Below the pieces are notes generated by a model that saw only the letters and a program-made list of their open reading frames with translations, ran no database searches and was not told the origin of the DNA. A program made the translations under genes and the position numbers. Positions 18,456 to 26,884 of a stretch of DNA of 64,000 nucleotides are shown here, in pieces. The DNA comes from an uncultured Clostridia bacterium. GTDB taxonomy: Bacteria; Bacillota; Clostridia; Christensenellales; Aristaeellaceae. Within the stretch, counting starts at the first letter, position 1; each line of letters starts with the position of its first letter. Where the stretch lies: NCBI GenBank assembly GCA_937906775.1, contig CALCUD010000111.1:8135-72134 (forward strand), in the 5' to 3' direction.

Positions 18456-18570
18456 GTTCTTTTGTTTTTACGTGTTCCATGGTGACGGTTCTCATGAAGC
18501 ACAGGAAAATCAACGGCTGCAGGACCGTGACCGCGTTCTGCCCGGAATTTTCGGCAGCGTCCCGGAAGCG

Positions 18571-18685
18571 ATGTGTGCAGGGTTGTGGTGGGTATTCTCA
18601 TTACTGCTATATAGAAAAAAGAAAAAAGAAAAAGAGAAATAATATATAGAGAAGTATACAGGACACCCTGCACAACCCACCATTC
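18571..18685. repeat. inverted-arm element copy 2
   Basis: This is a near-identical copy of 14661-14780, including the polypurine centre and the same 71-bp arm spacing. Left arm is 18576-18593 and right arm 18665-18682. The arms carry the same TGNNGGGT half-sites but in the order CA-GT in both orientations, so here the arms are not perfect complements. There is no primase gene beside this copy. Confidence 0.6.
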
Positions 18686-18754
18686 ATGCGGAAACGGGCA
18701 GAAAGGCGCGGTGACCCGGCAAAGCCGGCGTCGCCGCAGAGCCTGCGGTAAATC

Positions 18755-18784
18755 TCGACAAGCGTCCGCGCGCTATGCTAAAAT
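18755..18784 (+). promoter_or_regulatory. promoter of large surface protein gene
   Basis: TCGACA (18755-18760), an 18-bp spacer, and TAAAAT (18779-18784) preceded by TGC form an extended -10 promoter. It lies 65 nt before the start at 18850. Confidence 0.5.
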
Positions 18785-18849
18785 AATCCGATGGATCGGT
18801 CGGCGGCGGGGTTCCGTGTGAAAAGCTTCATTCGGGGAGGCAGTTTCCT

Positions 18850-21800
18850 ATGAAGAAAGAGAGTTCGGCAAGGCGCGGAGCGGCGGAAGCGCTCCTGATT
18901 CTGGTTTTGCTCCTGCTGGCTTTGTTCGCGGGAACGGCGTTCGCCGCGGAAGATGATCCTGAAAACGATCTTCCCCCGCCTGTGGAGGCGGACGCTTCCT
19001 ACGGGGATCCGGATGTCACGCCCTGGCATACGCATACCATGGTTTCCGGCGAGACATACGATGTGGGTCAGGCGGAAAAAAACACGACCGTGTATATCAA
19101 ATCCGCGGGCACGTATTATCTGGAGGGGAAAAGCTCGCACTGCCGGATCGTGATCAGCAGCGGAGGCGTCGATCTTTATCTGAAGGACGGCCTGAAAATC
19201 GACCCGAACGCTTACGCGTATGTCGGTTCCAGTACGGCCGCCGTCACGGTCGGGGACCAGGGCGGTACGGTGCGGCTTATTTCGGAAAAGAACGCTTCGG
19301 TCTATCTCGGCGGATATTACTACTGTCCGGCCATCCGCAAAGACGGTCATGTGACGAAACTCATCTTTGAAACAGAGGATCCGTCCGCGCCCGGCACGAT
19401 CAAAGCGTACCGGTCCGCGATCTCCCACAGCGCCGCCATAGGCAGTGTGTATCGCCTGATCGCCCGGAACGGTTATCCGGGGAATATAGAGTTCAAAAGC
19501 GGTACGGTCATCGCGGAAGGCGGTCAGGACGCCGCGGGCATCGGCTGCGGTCAGGGCGACAAGCTGGCGGAGGGACTGCTCTTTTCCGGCGCGGATGTGA
19601 CCGCCACGGGACACGGTTACGGAGCCGGGATCGGCGGCGGACTCAACGGCGCGGTGGACCGGATCACGGTCAGCGGCGGCAGGATCGTCGCGAACGGAGA
19701 ACAGGGAGCCGGGATCGGCGGCGGCAAAACCACCAATTCAAGCGACGGCAAATGCGGCACGATCACGATCACGGGCGGAGACATCACCGCGACAAGCCAG
19801 TATGCTTCCGGCATCGGCAACGGAGAAGAGGGGAATATTGAACACATCGTCATCACCGGCGGAACGGTACGGGCTGTCTGTAAACAGCATTCCGGCGCCG
19901 GCATCGGCGGTACAGGCTCACAATTCAACGGCCGCTGCGCCGGGATCGATATTTCCGGCGGCACGGTCTATGCTCAGGGCGGCCCTGACAGCGGCGTAGG
20001 GATCGGTTCAGCCCTTTGCGGAGAATCGGGAACGACCACGGTCAATATCAGCGGCGGATATATTGAGGCGGTCTCGGGGAAGGACGGCGTTTCCATCGGC
20101 GGCGGCGGAAAGGGCGCCCTTCAGGATACGGGCCATTGCTATGTGAATATATCCGGCGGCACCGTCCGGTGTCTGCCGGTGACAGACGGCAGGATCAGCT
20201 CCGGATACAATATGACCTGCGTCATCACAGGCGGTTCGATTTTTTGCGGAGCAACGGAAATCAAAGGCACTCCGAAGGACGCGGACGGGAACCCGGTCAC
20301 CCTGATGAACGTGAATCTTTCCGGCTGTCCGAAGGGAACCGCCGTCAGTGAAGCGACGGTCACCGACCCGGGCTCCGGGTACGGCCTGAACGACGTCATC
20401 ACGATGAACGGCGAGGAAGGCGTCTTTTCCGTTGTCTATCCGTGGCTGCCGGTCGATACGGCAACCACCCGGATGACGGCTGCCGGGACGCGCTACTACG
20501 GGAACGCGCAAACCAGAGCGGGTTCCGGTACGCTGTATCCCGCGACCGGGATCGAACTCAACGCCGATTGCGGCGATGAAGGCGCGCGGGGAGGCGCCGC
20601 GTTCGGACTGGGCGGGGAAGGGACCGCGCGGGATGTCACGCATGCCGTCCGTCCCGGTTATACCCTCACAGGATATGTACCCCTGCGGTCCTCCCGGGCG
20701 GTCGTGCTGGATCCGGACGGGAACTTCGGAAAGAACGTCACCGGGTATACGGACGCGGACGGAAAATGGATCTTCACGGGCAGCAGCGCCACCTTCTACG
20801 CGCGCTGGCAGAACAATACCTGTACGGTTCATTTTGACGGGAACGTTCCTTCGGGCAGTCCGTCCGCTCTTTCCGGCGCCATGGACGATCAGATCTTTGC
20901 CCGCGGGACGGAGCCGGCGCTCACGCGGAACGCGTTCAGCCTTCCCGGATATACCTTCTCGGGCTGGAATACCGGCGCGGACGGGACCGGAACATTCGCG
21001 GAGGATCAGGCGCCGGCCGCTCCGCTTGTTCCGGCGGACACCGGCACGGTGACGCTGTACGCGCAGTGGTCGCCCGCACCGACGCCAACGCCCGCGCCGA
21101 CCCCGACGCCAACGCCGACGCCGACGCCCACGCCGACGCCCACGCCGACCCCGACGCCGACGCCCTCGCCGACCCCGACGCCCGCGCCGACCCCGGTCCC
21201 GACCCCGGCCCCGACGCCCGCGCCGGTTCTGACCGGGATCAGCATTACGAAACAGCCGGACAGAACGGCCTACATCGAGGGTGAATTCTTTGACAGCACG
21301 GGGATGGTCGTGACCGCGTCCTACAGCGACGGCAGCAGCAGACCCGTCACGGGCTATGAGGTTCTCCCTTCCCGCGCGCTTTCCGTGACGGACACGGAGA
21401 TGGAGATCCGCTATACGGAAAACGGAGTGACCGCGACCGCGGCGCTGGCGATCCGGGTCAAATCTCCGGGACCTGTCGTTTACAAAATCATCCTCGGCGC
21501 GAATCAGACGGTTTACACGAACGCGAAAACGGCCGTGTTCGCTTCCGACGCCGATTTCAGCAGGTTCGTCCGCGTCGAAGTGGACGGGAAACCGGTGGCG
21601 AAGACGTATTATACCGCCGAATCCGGTTCCACGGTCATCACCTTTCTCCGAAAATACATCAGAACGCTGGACACCGGCAGACATACGCTGACAATCGTTT
21701 CCGCGGACGGCAGCGCGTCCGCGGCCTTCCTGGTGAAGAAGCCGGTCCCGAAGACAGGAGACGCCGCTTCCCCGGCGCTCTGGGGGCTGGCGTCGGTCTG

Positions 21801-21855
21801 TTCCCTCGGCGCGGCTTTGTTCCTGAGACGGCGCCGGAGCGCGCCGCGGGACTGA
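18850..21855 (+). CDS. sortase-anchored GIGGG-repeat surface protein
   Basis: This 1001-residue protein has an N-terminal signal peptide (basic start, [18 protein letters not shown]). Many GAGIGGG / ITVSGGxVxA repeats at roughly residues 190-460 probably form a right-handed beta-helix. A Listeria-Bacteroides (InlB B-type) repeat near 655-740 contains [12 protein letters not shown] and VTLYAQW. A Pro-Thr tandem repeat near 742-793 is followed by an Ig-like (Big-type) domain and a second beta domain. The C-terminus has VPKTGD, a hydrophobic segment and RRRR, a sortase sorting signal. GGAGG precedes the ATG. It is likely a wall-anchored adhesin or matrix-binding protein and shares architecture with the 28916-31654 protein. 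Confidence 0.88.
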   Translation: MKKESSARRGAAEALLILVLLLLALFAGTAFAAEDDPENDLPPPVEADASYGDPDVTPWHTHTMVSGETYDVGQAEKNTTVYIKSAGTYYLEGKSSHCRIVISSGGVDLYLKDGLKIDPNAYAYVGSSTAAVTVGDQGGTVRLISEKNASVYLGGYYYCPAIRKDGHVTKLIFETEDPSAPGTIKAYRSAISHSAAIGSVYRLIARNGYPGNIEFKSGTVIAEGGQDAAGIGCGQGDKLAEGLLFSGADVTATGHGYGAGIGGGLNGAVDRITVSGGRIVANGEQGAGIGGGKTTNSSDGKCGTITITGGDITATSQYASGIGNGEEGNIEHIVITGGTVRAVCKQHSGAGIGGTGSQFNGRCAGIDISGGTVYAQGGPDSGVGIGSALCGESGTTTVNISGGYIEAVSGKDGVSIGGGGKGALQDTGHCYVNISGGTVRCLPVTDGRISSGYNMTCVITGGSIFCGATEIKGTPKDADGNPVTLMNVNLSGCPKGTAVSEATVTDPGSGYGLNDVITMNGEEGVFSVVYPWLPVDTATTRMTAAGTRYYGNAQTRAGSGTLYPATGIELNADCGDEGARGGAAFGLGGEGTARDVTHAVRPGYTLTGYVPLRSSRAVVLDPDGNFGKNVTGYTDADGKWIFTGSSATFYARWQNNTCTVHFDGNVPSGSPSALSGAMDDQIFARGTEPALTRNAFSLPGYTFSGWNTGADGTGTFAEDQAPAAPLVPADTGTVTLYAQWSPAPTPTPAPTPTPTPTPTPTPTPTPTPTPTPSPTPTPAPTPVPTPAPTPAPVLTGISITKQPDRTAYIEGEFFDSTGMVVTASYSDGSSRPVTGYEVLPSRALSVTDTEMEIRYTENGVTATAALAIRVKSPGPVVYKIILGANQTVYTNAKTAVFASDADFSRFVRVEVDGKPVAKTYYTAESGSTVITFLRKYIRTLDTGRHTLTIVSADGSASAAFLVKKPVPKTGDAASPALWGLASVCSLGAALFLRRRRSAPRD
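21073..21228 (+). repeat. Pro-Thr coding minisatellite
   Basis: CCGACGCC-type hexamer repeats encode (Pro-Thr)n with occasional Ala, Ser and Val. This is a spacer between the InlB-type repeat and the Ig-like domain. Slippage of 6-bp units would keep the frame and change spacer length. Confidence 0.8.
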
Positions 21856-21860
21856 GCGCG

Positions 21861-23846
21861 TTATTCAGGATCGTTCAGGCACAGGGTTTTCAGCCCCATC
21901 CGGGCCAGATGCTCCCGGACCGTTTCAAACGGATCCATGAACATACAGGAGACCACATAGCTGTAGTTATAGGCGACCGGATTGTCTGAAAAGCTGACGG
22001 AAGCCGCTTTCAGCACATGATCCGACACCCACGGCGGCAGATGCAGACCGACGATGACCGCGACGATCTGATCGGCGGAATAGGCGGCTCTCGGCTCGTT
22101 GCGCAGCCGGTTGACCGTGCGGGTCGACATGCCCGTCCTCCAGGCCAGTTCCTCGACCGAGACGCGGCAGTCCGCCATCAGCCGGACGAGCAGATCGGGA
22201 AAATACCTCGGCAGCTTCCGGAGATAGCGCATGTTGATCTGCTCCTGGGCAACCTCGTCCGGCCGCGGCGTTCCGGCGGGATATTCCTTCGGCGGGAAAT
22301 AGAGAAAATGCCGGTTGTATTCCTCGTCGCTGTGCAGGCGGCCGAAGCGGAAGACATAGCTCTCGTCCCGCTCATAGACCTCGACAAAGCGGAGGCAGTA
22401 CCGGTCGATCTGCCGGAGGACCTCCGCGGCCGGCTCGGGCCCGTGCGCGGTCTGCCGGCAGACCCCCGGCGCGTTCAGGCAGACATGACCGTCCAGATAG
22501 ATGAATCTGCGGCTGTCGATCAGCTTCCGGAACGCCGGATCCTGAAAGTAGTTTTTCGCGAACTGCTCCCGGCTGATGACGAACGTGTGATCCCCGCTGC
22601 CCTGATCGCGCCGGAAGGAGAACGGCTGAAGAAAGCGGCCGTCCAGATAGTTGCACGCCCCGCGGGCTTCCACATTCCCCATCCGGACGAGCCGCGCCCG
22701 GACCCGGTAGGGCGGGATCCCGTATTCGCCCGCGATCCCCATGCAGATCTGCTCATACTGCGCGCCCGGGTGCAGCCCGGAGAGCCGCGTCCTCCGCTGC
22801 TCCAGCTCCTTCTTCATGAACGCGGCCGGCATCCAGACGGCAAAGCTGCCGTGAACCGCCTGAAATTCGAGCCAGCTCAGCGCGTCCGCCTTTTTGCGGC
22901 GCTTCCGGCGCACGTCGCGGGTCTTCCGGATCTGATTCAGATCGTCCTCATACAGATCCTGCAGCAGAAAGAACAGATAATGCCATTCGTAATGGACGCA
23001 CTCATGGAAGATCTCCAGCATGCAGCGGTCCCTGCGGACGGCGTTGGTATTGATCACCACGGTGTTTCCGGGAACAGTGACTTCCGTCTTTCCGGTTTCC
23101 CCGTTTTCATCCGGCGGACCGGCGTCGACGGTGATCTTTCCTTTTTTGAAAAACAGCAGGCTCCTGGTCTTTTTGCGCCGGTGGAGCGGCAGCTGCGTCA
23201 CGTTCAGGCCCATCCTTCCGGCCAGGACCAGCGGCAGATTCAGATGCTGATCCGCCAGGGCCTCCGGGCAGTACGCCTTCAGCAGCTCCTCCGCGCGCTC
23301 CTCGATCCGCGCCTTGTTCATGACCGGGATCAGATATTCGTCCAGCGGGCAGCCGCCGGCGCAGTCGCCGGCGTTCACATCCGTTCCCCCGGGGGCGATC
23401 ACGACCCCGCGGAGACGGATCCCGTCGGCCGTTTCGAACTCCACGGTCGCGGCGTAGCGCCGCCGGATGCCGCGCCGCATGCCGAAATCGATCGCCGCTT
23501 CCAGATCGACCCCGGCGATCAGCGTATACCGGCCGAGGCTTCGGAATTCCATCCGGCCGAGCTTCAGCTCCTTCACCTCCGCGGCGTACGGGACCTCCGT
23601 CCCGCTTTCCCGGACCTTCGCGGCCAGATACCGCTCCAGATACCGGCAGAGCGTCCGCTTGTAGTGGAAGGCGATATAGCTTTTCATGGACTGCAGCCGG
23701 GGGACAAGCAGCGTTCCGCGGTCGTCCATGACTTCGAATATTTCCTCCGGCGGGACGTCGTCCGGCACGGGGAACGGAAACGCCTCGTCCGCGATTTCCG
23801 TTCCGTCCGGGACAGTTTCCCTCACCGGGGTATTGTTTTCAGACAT
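21861..23846 (-). CDS. ImmA/IrrE-like metallopeptidase with C-terminal HTH
   Basis: This 661-residue protein has the zinc motif HECVH (HECVHYEWH) near residue 280, typical of ImmA/IrrE peptidases that cleave phage repressors. It has a long N-terminal part (residues 1-260) and a C-terminal helix-turn-helix: VSVEELAWRTGMSTRTVNRL near residue 580. The ATG at 23846 has AAAGGGA upstream. It lies 37 nt after the LexA-like gene on the same strand, suggesting a coupled repressor/antirepressor or stress pair. It is far larger than ordinary ImmA (about 150 residues), so the extra domains are unexplained. Confidence 0.75.
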   Translation of the reverse strand: MSENNTPVRETVPDGTEIADEAFPFPVPDDVPPEEIFEVMDDRGTLLVPRLQSMKSYIAFHYKRTLCRYLERYLAAKVRESGTEVPYAAEVKELKLGRMEFRSLGRYTLIAGVDLEAAIDFGMRRGIRRRYAATVEFETADGIRLRGVVIAPGGTDVNAGDCAGGCPLDEYLIPVMNKARIEERAEELLKAYCPEALADQHLNLPLVLAGRMGLNVTQLPLHRRKKTRSLLFFKKGKITVDAGPPDENGETGKTEVTVPGNTVVINTNAVRRDRCMLEIFHECVHYEWHYLFFLLQDLYEDDLNQIRKTRDVRRKRRKKADALSWLEFQAVHGSFAVWMPAAFMKKELEQRRTRLSGLHPGAQYEQICMGIAGEYGIPPYRVRARLVRMGNVEARGACNYLDGRFLQPFSFRRDQGSGDHTFVISREQFAKNYFQDPAFRKLIDSRRFIYLDGHVCLNAPGVCRQTAHGPEPAAEVLRQIDRYCLRFVEVYERDESYVFRFGRLHSDEEYNRHFLYFPPKEYPAGTPRPDEVAQEQINMRYLRKLPRYFPDLLVRLMADCRVSVEELAWRTGMSTRTVNRLRNEPRAAYSADQIVAVIVGLHLPPWVSDHVLKAASVSFSDNPVAYNYSYVVSCMFMDPFETVREHLARMGLKTLCLNDPE

Positions 23847-23883
23847 TTCGGATCCCTTTCTTTTTATAAACAGCCGGTCGGGG

Positions 23884-24498
23884 TCAGGTGACGTCCCCGA
23901 TCTTTTTCAGTACATAGATCGCGACGCCCTGGATCTCGAACCCGGACGCCGGCCGGATATCCTTCATCGCCGCGTTTTCGGGGTGCAGGAGGACCTTTCC
24001 CTCCCCGTCGAAGGCGAGCGTTTTCAGCGTGGACTCGCTGCCGTCGATCAGGGCGGCGACGATCTCGCCGGGCTTCGCGGTTTTCTGCTTCCGGATGACG
24101 ACCAGATCGCCGGAACCGATCCCCGCCCCCGTCATGGAATCCCCCTCCGCCTTCAGAACAAAGAATTCCCCGCGGCCGACCAGGCTGCCGGGAAGCGGGA
24201 TATACGTCTCGACCAGCGCGGCCTGCTCCTCCGGCGTGCCGCACGGGATCGTCCCGCTGATCCCGGCGTAGCGGACGTCGGAGCTGACCTTGGCTGTCGC
24301 CTCGGTGGAGATCTCCTGACCGTCGTAGCGGAGCAGGCCGCTTTCCTTTAAATGATCGATATACCGGTAGACCGTGCACCGGGCGATGCCGAGATCCTTC
24401 CCGATCCGGGTCACGGTGGGAGAGGCGCCGTGACTCCTGGAATATTCCCCGACATACTGAAGGATCCGCTCCGCCGTCTGCTGACTCTTGTGCTGCAT
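23884..24498 (-). CDS. LexA-like repressor of the S24 family
   Basis: This 204-residue protein has a winged-helix N-terminus (ILQYVGEYSRSHGASPTVTR then IARCTVYRYIDHLKESGLLR) and a C-terminal S24 self-cleavage domain. The serine is in EGDSM (residue 121) and the lysine in STLKTL (residue 159). The predicted scissile bond is Cys86-Gly87 (GTIPCGTP), where classic LexA has Ala-Gly. The ATG at 24498 is preferred over an upstream GTG because of RBS spacing. It probably represses its own operon with the IrrE-like gene and responds to DNA damage through RecA, as known for the family. Confidence 0.85.
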   Translation of the reverse strand: MQHKSQQTAERILQYVGEYSRSHGASPTVTRIGKDLGIARCTVYRYIDHLKESGLLRYDGQEISTEATAKVSSDVRYAGISGTIPCGTPEEQAALVETYIPLPGSLVGRGEFFVLKAEGDSMTGAGIGSGDLVVIRKQKTAKPGEIVAALIDGSESTLKTLAFDGEGKVLLHPENAAMKDIRPASGFEIQGVAIYVLKKIGDVT

Positions 24499-24522
24499 AC
24501 CGGTCACGCTCCGTTTCTATCT

Positions 24523-24551
24523 GATACACCACTGTATCCGTTTGAATTATA
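24523..24551 (-). promoter_or_regulatory. lexA-like promoter with operator at +1
   Basis: On the minus strand TATAAT (24551-24546) is followed by GATACAGTGGTGTATC (24538-24523), an inverted repeat with one mismatch overlapping the expected transcription start. It differs from the Bacillus-type GAAC-GTTC box. Confidence 0.6.
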
Positions 24552-24612
24552 ACAGACCGGACCCGTTCCGGCAAGCATTATTTTTTTCCGCGCGGCGCGT
24601 TCCCGCTCCTCC

Positions 24613-24677
24613 GCAATCCGCCAGCCGCTGTCGTGGTCAGATCCGCTTCCGTCCTGTAATCTGAAGACGCGGATTAC
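24613..24677 (+). repeat. dispersed leader element, copy B
   Basis: GTCGTGGTCAGA at 24630-24641 is in the same context as copy A at 11628. It is followed at 24656-24677 by GTAATC, a ten-base loop and GATTAC. The RBS of the 24697 gene begins 7 nt later. Confidence 0.55.
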
Positions 24678-24696
24678 GAAAGGAAAGGAGAATTCC

Positions 24697-25050
24697 ATGA
24701 CCGATATGAAGCTGACCGCGTCGGATCTCGGCGCGGCGCCCGGCGAGGCGCCCTGGGAGGATCTGCGGCTCGCGATCCTGCTCCAGGCCGTCGAGGACCG
24801 CCGCCGCGCCCGGGCGACGCTGCGAAGGCACCCGGATCACAGGGAAGCGACGCGCCTTCTGCGGGAGGTGAACCGGTTTTTCCGCTCGGACTGGTTCGAG
24901 GCGCTGGCCGGCATGACCGGGCGCGAATTTCTGATGAAGCTTGAACGCTCCGAGGAGGAGCAGAGAAAGGAGAGATTCCGATATGAAGTGTTTGCCGGAA
25001 GCGGCGCGACCGTGCGCCTGTCCCGCGTCTACGGCCGGAGAAGAGTCTGA
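24697..25050 (+). CDS. phage-type hypothetical protein
   Basis: This 117-residue, Arg/Glu-rich helical protein begins MTDMKLTASDLGAAPGEAPW. AAAGGAG lies 6 nt before the ATG. It ends one base before the ATG of the ArpU/sigma-like gene, so the two are translationally linked. I do not recognise the family. Its high GC and neighbours match the phage-type genes of this region. Confidence 0.65.
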   Translation: MTDMKLTASDLGAAPGEAPWEDLRLAILLQAVEDRRRARATLRRHPDHREATRLLREVNRFFRSDWFEALAGMTGREFLMKLERSEEEQRKERFRYEVFAGSGATVRLSRVYGRRRV

Positions 25051-25051
25051 A

Positions 25052-25567
25052 ATGACGCCCGCGGAGCAGGCGTACAACTTCCTGTCCGGAGGGCTGCGCC
25101 TGCGGATCCTGCTGAACAGCCGGCTCGCGCGGATCGCGGAGCTGCGGGAAGAGACGCGCGCCGCCGCGGCGGCGCTGCAGGGCATGCCCCCCGCGCGCGC
25201 GGGCGGTCGCGGATCCGCGGAGATCGCGGAGCGCCTGGCCGACGCGCAGGCCGGACTGACGGAGGAAATCCTGGACCTGCTCGACGAGAGCGACATGATC
25301 CGGAAGGTCATCGGGCAGGTGGCGGACCCCGACCGCCGCGTCATCCTGGAGACGCGGTATCTCGCGTCCCTGCCGTGGAAAAAGATCGTCGCCCTGACGG
25401 GCTACAGCGAATCCACCGTCATGGACAAGCACCGCAGGGCGCTGGAGGATGTGGCGGGGATCATGGGCTTTTCTTTCCGCGGCCGGTCATGTATAATGGA
25501 TCCGTCTCCGGGCGCGGCCCGGACAGAAAAGACGGAATCCGTGATAAAAAGAAGGGACGCGCCGTGA
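25052..25567 (+). CDS. ArpU/sigma-70 region 4-like phage regulator
   Basis: This 171-residue protein has a helical body and a C-terminal sigma region 4-like HTH: DPDRRVILETRYLASLPWKK then IVALTGYSESTVMDKHRRAL. Such proteins control late or packaging genes in Firmicute phages (ArpU/RinA-like, DUF1492 neighbourhood). The ATG at 25052 follows GGAGAAGAG. The last 27 residues after IMGFSF look less like the family and may be read-through into flanking sequence. Its stop (TGA) overlaps the GTG of the MFS gene. No late phage genes are visible for it to regulate. Confidence 0.7.
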   Translation: MTPAEQAYNFLSGGLRLRILLNSRLARIAELREETRAAAAALQGMPPARAGGRGSAEIAERLADAQAGLTEEILDLLDESDMIRKVIGQVADPDRRVILETRYLASLPWKKIVALTGYSESTVMDKHRRALEDVAGIMGFSFRGRSCIMDPSPGAARTEKTESVIKRRDAP

Positions 25568-26862
25568 GCGAAGAACCGAAGGTCAGTCTGTTCAAAAATA
25601 AAAATTTCGCCCTCGTTTTCTGGGGCGCTTTTGTGTCCGAAGTCGGCGCGATGATCTACAGCTTCGCGGTCAGCTTCTATATCCTCGATATCACCGGAAA
25701 CAACGCGTTCCTTCAGGGGCTTTACCTCGCGGTGTGCGGCGCCGTGCTGCTGCTCGCCACCCCGGTCGGCGGCGTCCTGGGCGACCGGTACAACAAGGCG
25801 AAGATCATGTACCTCTGCGACTATGTCAAAGGCGGCATGATCGTGGTCGCGACCGTGCTGATGCTCGTGTTCAGCAGCCCTTCCGCGCATCTGTATATCC
25901 TGTTCGCCATCGGCGTCCTCGGCAACGCCGTCAGCGGGATCTTCAGCCCCGCCTCCGCCGCCCTGCTGCCGTATATCGTCGCGGAGGATCAGCTCCAGCA
26001 GGCCAACTCCTTTTTCTCGGTCAAAAGATCGGTCCAGAGCATCCTGGGCGTCGTGGTCGCGGGCGTGCTGTATACCGCGTTCCCGATCACCACGCTGTTT
26101 TTCGCGGTCGGCGTCAGCTATCTGCTTTCCGGCGTTTCGGAAATGTTCATCCGGTACCGTTACGAAAAGGCGGAGGGAAAGCTCACCGTCCGCTTCATGC
26201 TTTCCGACGTGAAGGACGGCCTGAAGTATGTCCGCTCCAACAAGGCGCTCACGGTGCTGATCACCGCGGTCCTGTTCATCAACTTTTTCTTCACCCCGCT
26301 GTTTCAGAACTTCCTCCCCTATTTCATCAAGACCGACGTCGCCCCCGCCCCGCGCTATCTTTTTGACAGCTTCCTGGAGCCGGAGCTGTGGACGTCGGTG
26401 TTCAGCGTGCTGATCGGCGTCAGCTCCCTGATCGCCTCCGTCATCCTGAGCACGAAAAAGCAGGAGGACAAATGCGGGATCAGATGCGCGCGCAAGCTGT
26501 GCGCCGTAGCGGCGCTGATGCTGATGCTGACGGCGGCGTACCGGATCCTGGTCGCGGGCGGCGTATCGCTCGACCTGTTCCTGATCCTGTTCGCCCTGAT
26601 ATGCGTCGCGCTCGGGCTGCTGATCGTATTCATCAACATCCCCTTCGACACGGCGGTCATGCGGATCACGGACGTGGAAAAACTCAGCAAGGTATCCGGT
26701 ATCCTGAGCATGATGTCCCAGGGGCTGACCCCGATCTCGGCGGTCCTGGCCGGCGCCATGCTCGGCTATTGCAGCAGCACGCTCCTGCTGCTGGTCTGCG
26801 CTTCAGGCTTTACGTTCGCCGCGCTGTTCATGCTGTTCAACAGACATACGCGCGAGATCTGA
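25564..26862 (+). CDS. MFS transporter
   Basis: This 432-residue membrane protein starts at a GTG overlapping the upstream stop (GTGA). It has about 12 hydrophobic segments, with the MFS loop 2-3 motif GGVLGDRYNKAK near residue 63. It resembles macrolide-efflux/enterobactin-exporter type MFS proteins (LFKNKNFALVFWGAFVSEVG). A TATAAT at 25492-25497 inside the upstream gene could drive it independently. It ends just before a terminator that faces the convergent radical SAM gene. Substrate unknown. Confidence 0.88.
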   Translation: MSEEPKVSLFKNKNFALVFWGAFVSEVGAMIYSFAVSFYILDITGNNAFLQGLYLAVCGAVLLLATPVGGVLGDRYNKAKIMYLCDYVKGGMIVVATVLMLVFSSPSAHLYILFAIGVLGNAVSGIFSPASAALLPYIVAEDQLQQANSFFSVKRSVQSILGVVVAGVLYTAFPITTLFFAVGVSYLLSGVSEMFIRYRYEKAEGKLTVRFMLSDVKDGLKYVRSNKALTVLITAVLFINFFFTPLFQNFLPYFIKTDVAPAPRYLFDSFLEPELWTSVFSVLIGVSSLIASVILSTKKQEDKCGIRCARKLCAVAALMLMLTAAYRILVAGGVSLDLFLILFALICVALGLLIVFINIPFDTAVMRITDVEKLSKVSGILSMMSQGLTPISAVLAGAMLGYCSSTLLLLVCASGFTFAALFMLFNRHTREI

Positions 26863-26863
26863 C

Positions 26864-26884
26864 CCGCGAAACGCGGATATTTTT
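26864..26884 (+). terminator. terminator between convergent genes
   Basis: CCGCG-AAA-CGCGG (26864-26876) is followed by ATATTTTT. It ends the MFS transcript and overlaps the 3' end of the radical SAM gene. Confidence 0.65.

Noticed and set aside
18403..18642. Small plus-strand frame containing the polypurine Lys run
   Set aside because: Lys-rich end is the repeat element; the frame crosses a strong terminator and has no RBS.
20008..21684. Long antisense frame over the surface protein
   Set aside because: Repeat-driven Arg/Gly-rich shadow of a clear secreted protein.
22017..23891. Long plus-strand frame over the IrrE-like gene
   Set aside because: No start signal or family; the minus frame has the HEXXH motif and HTH.
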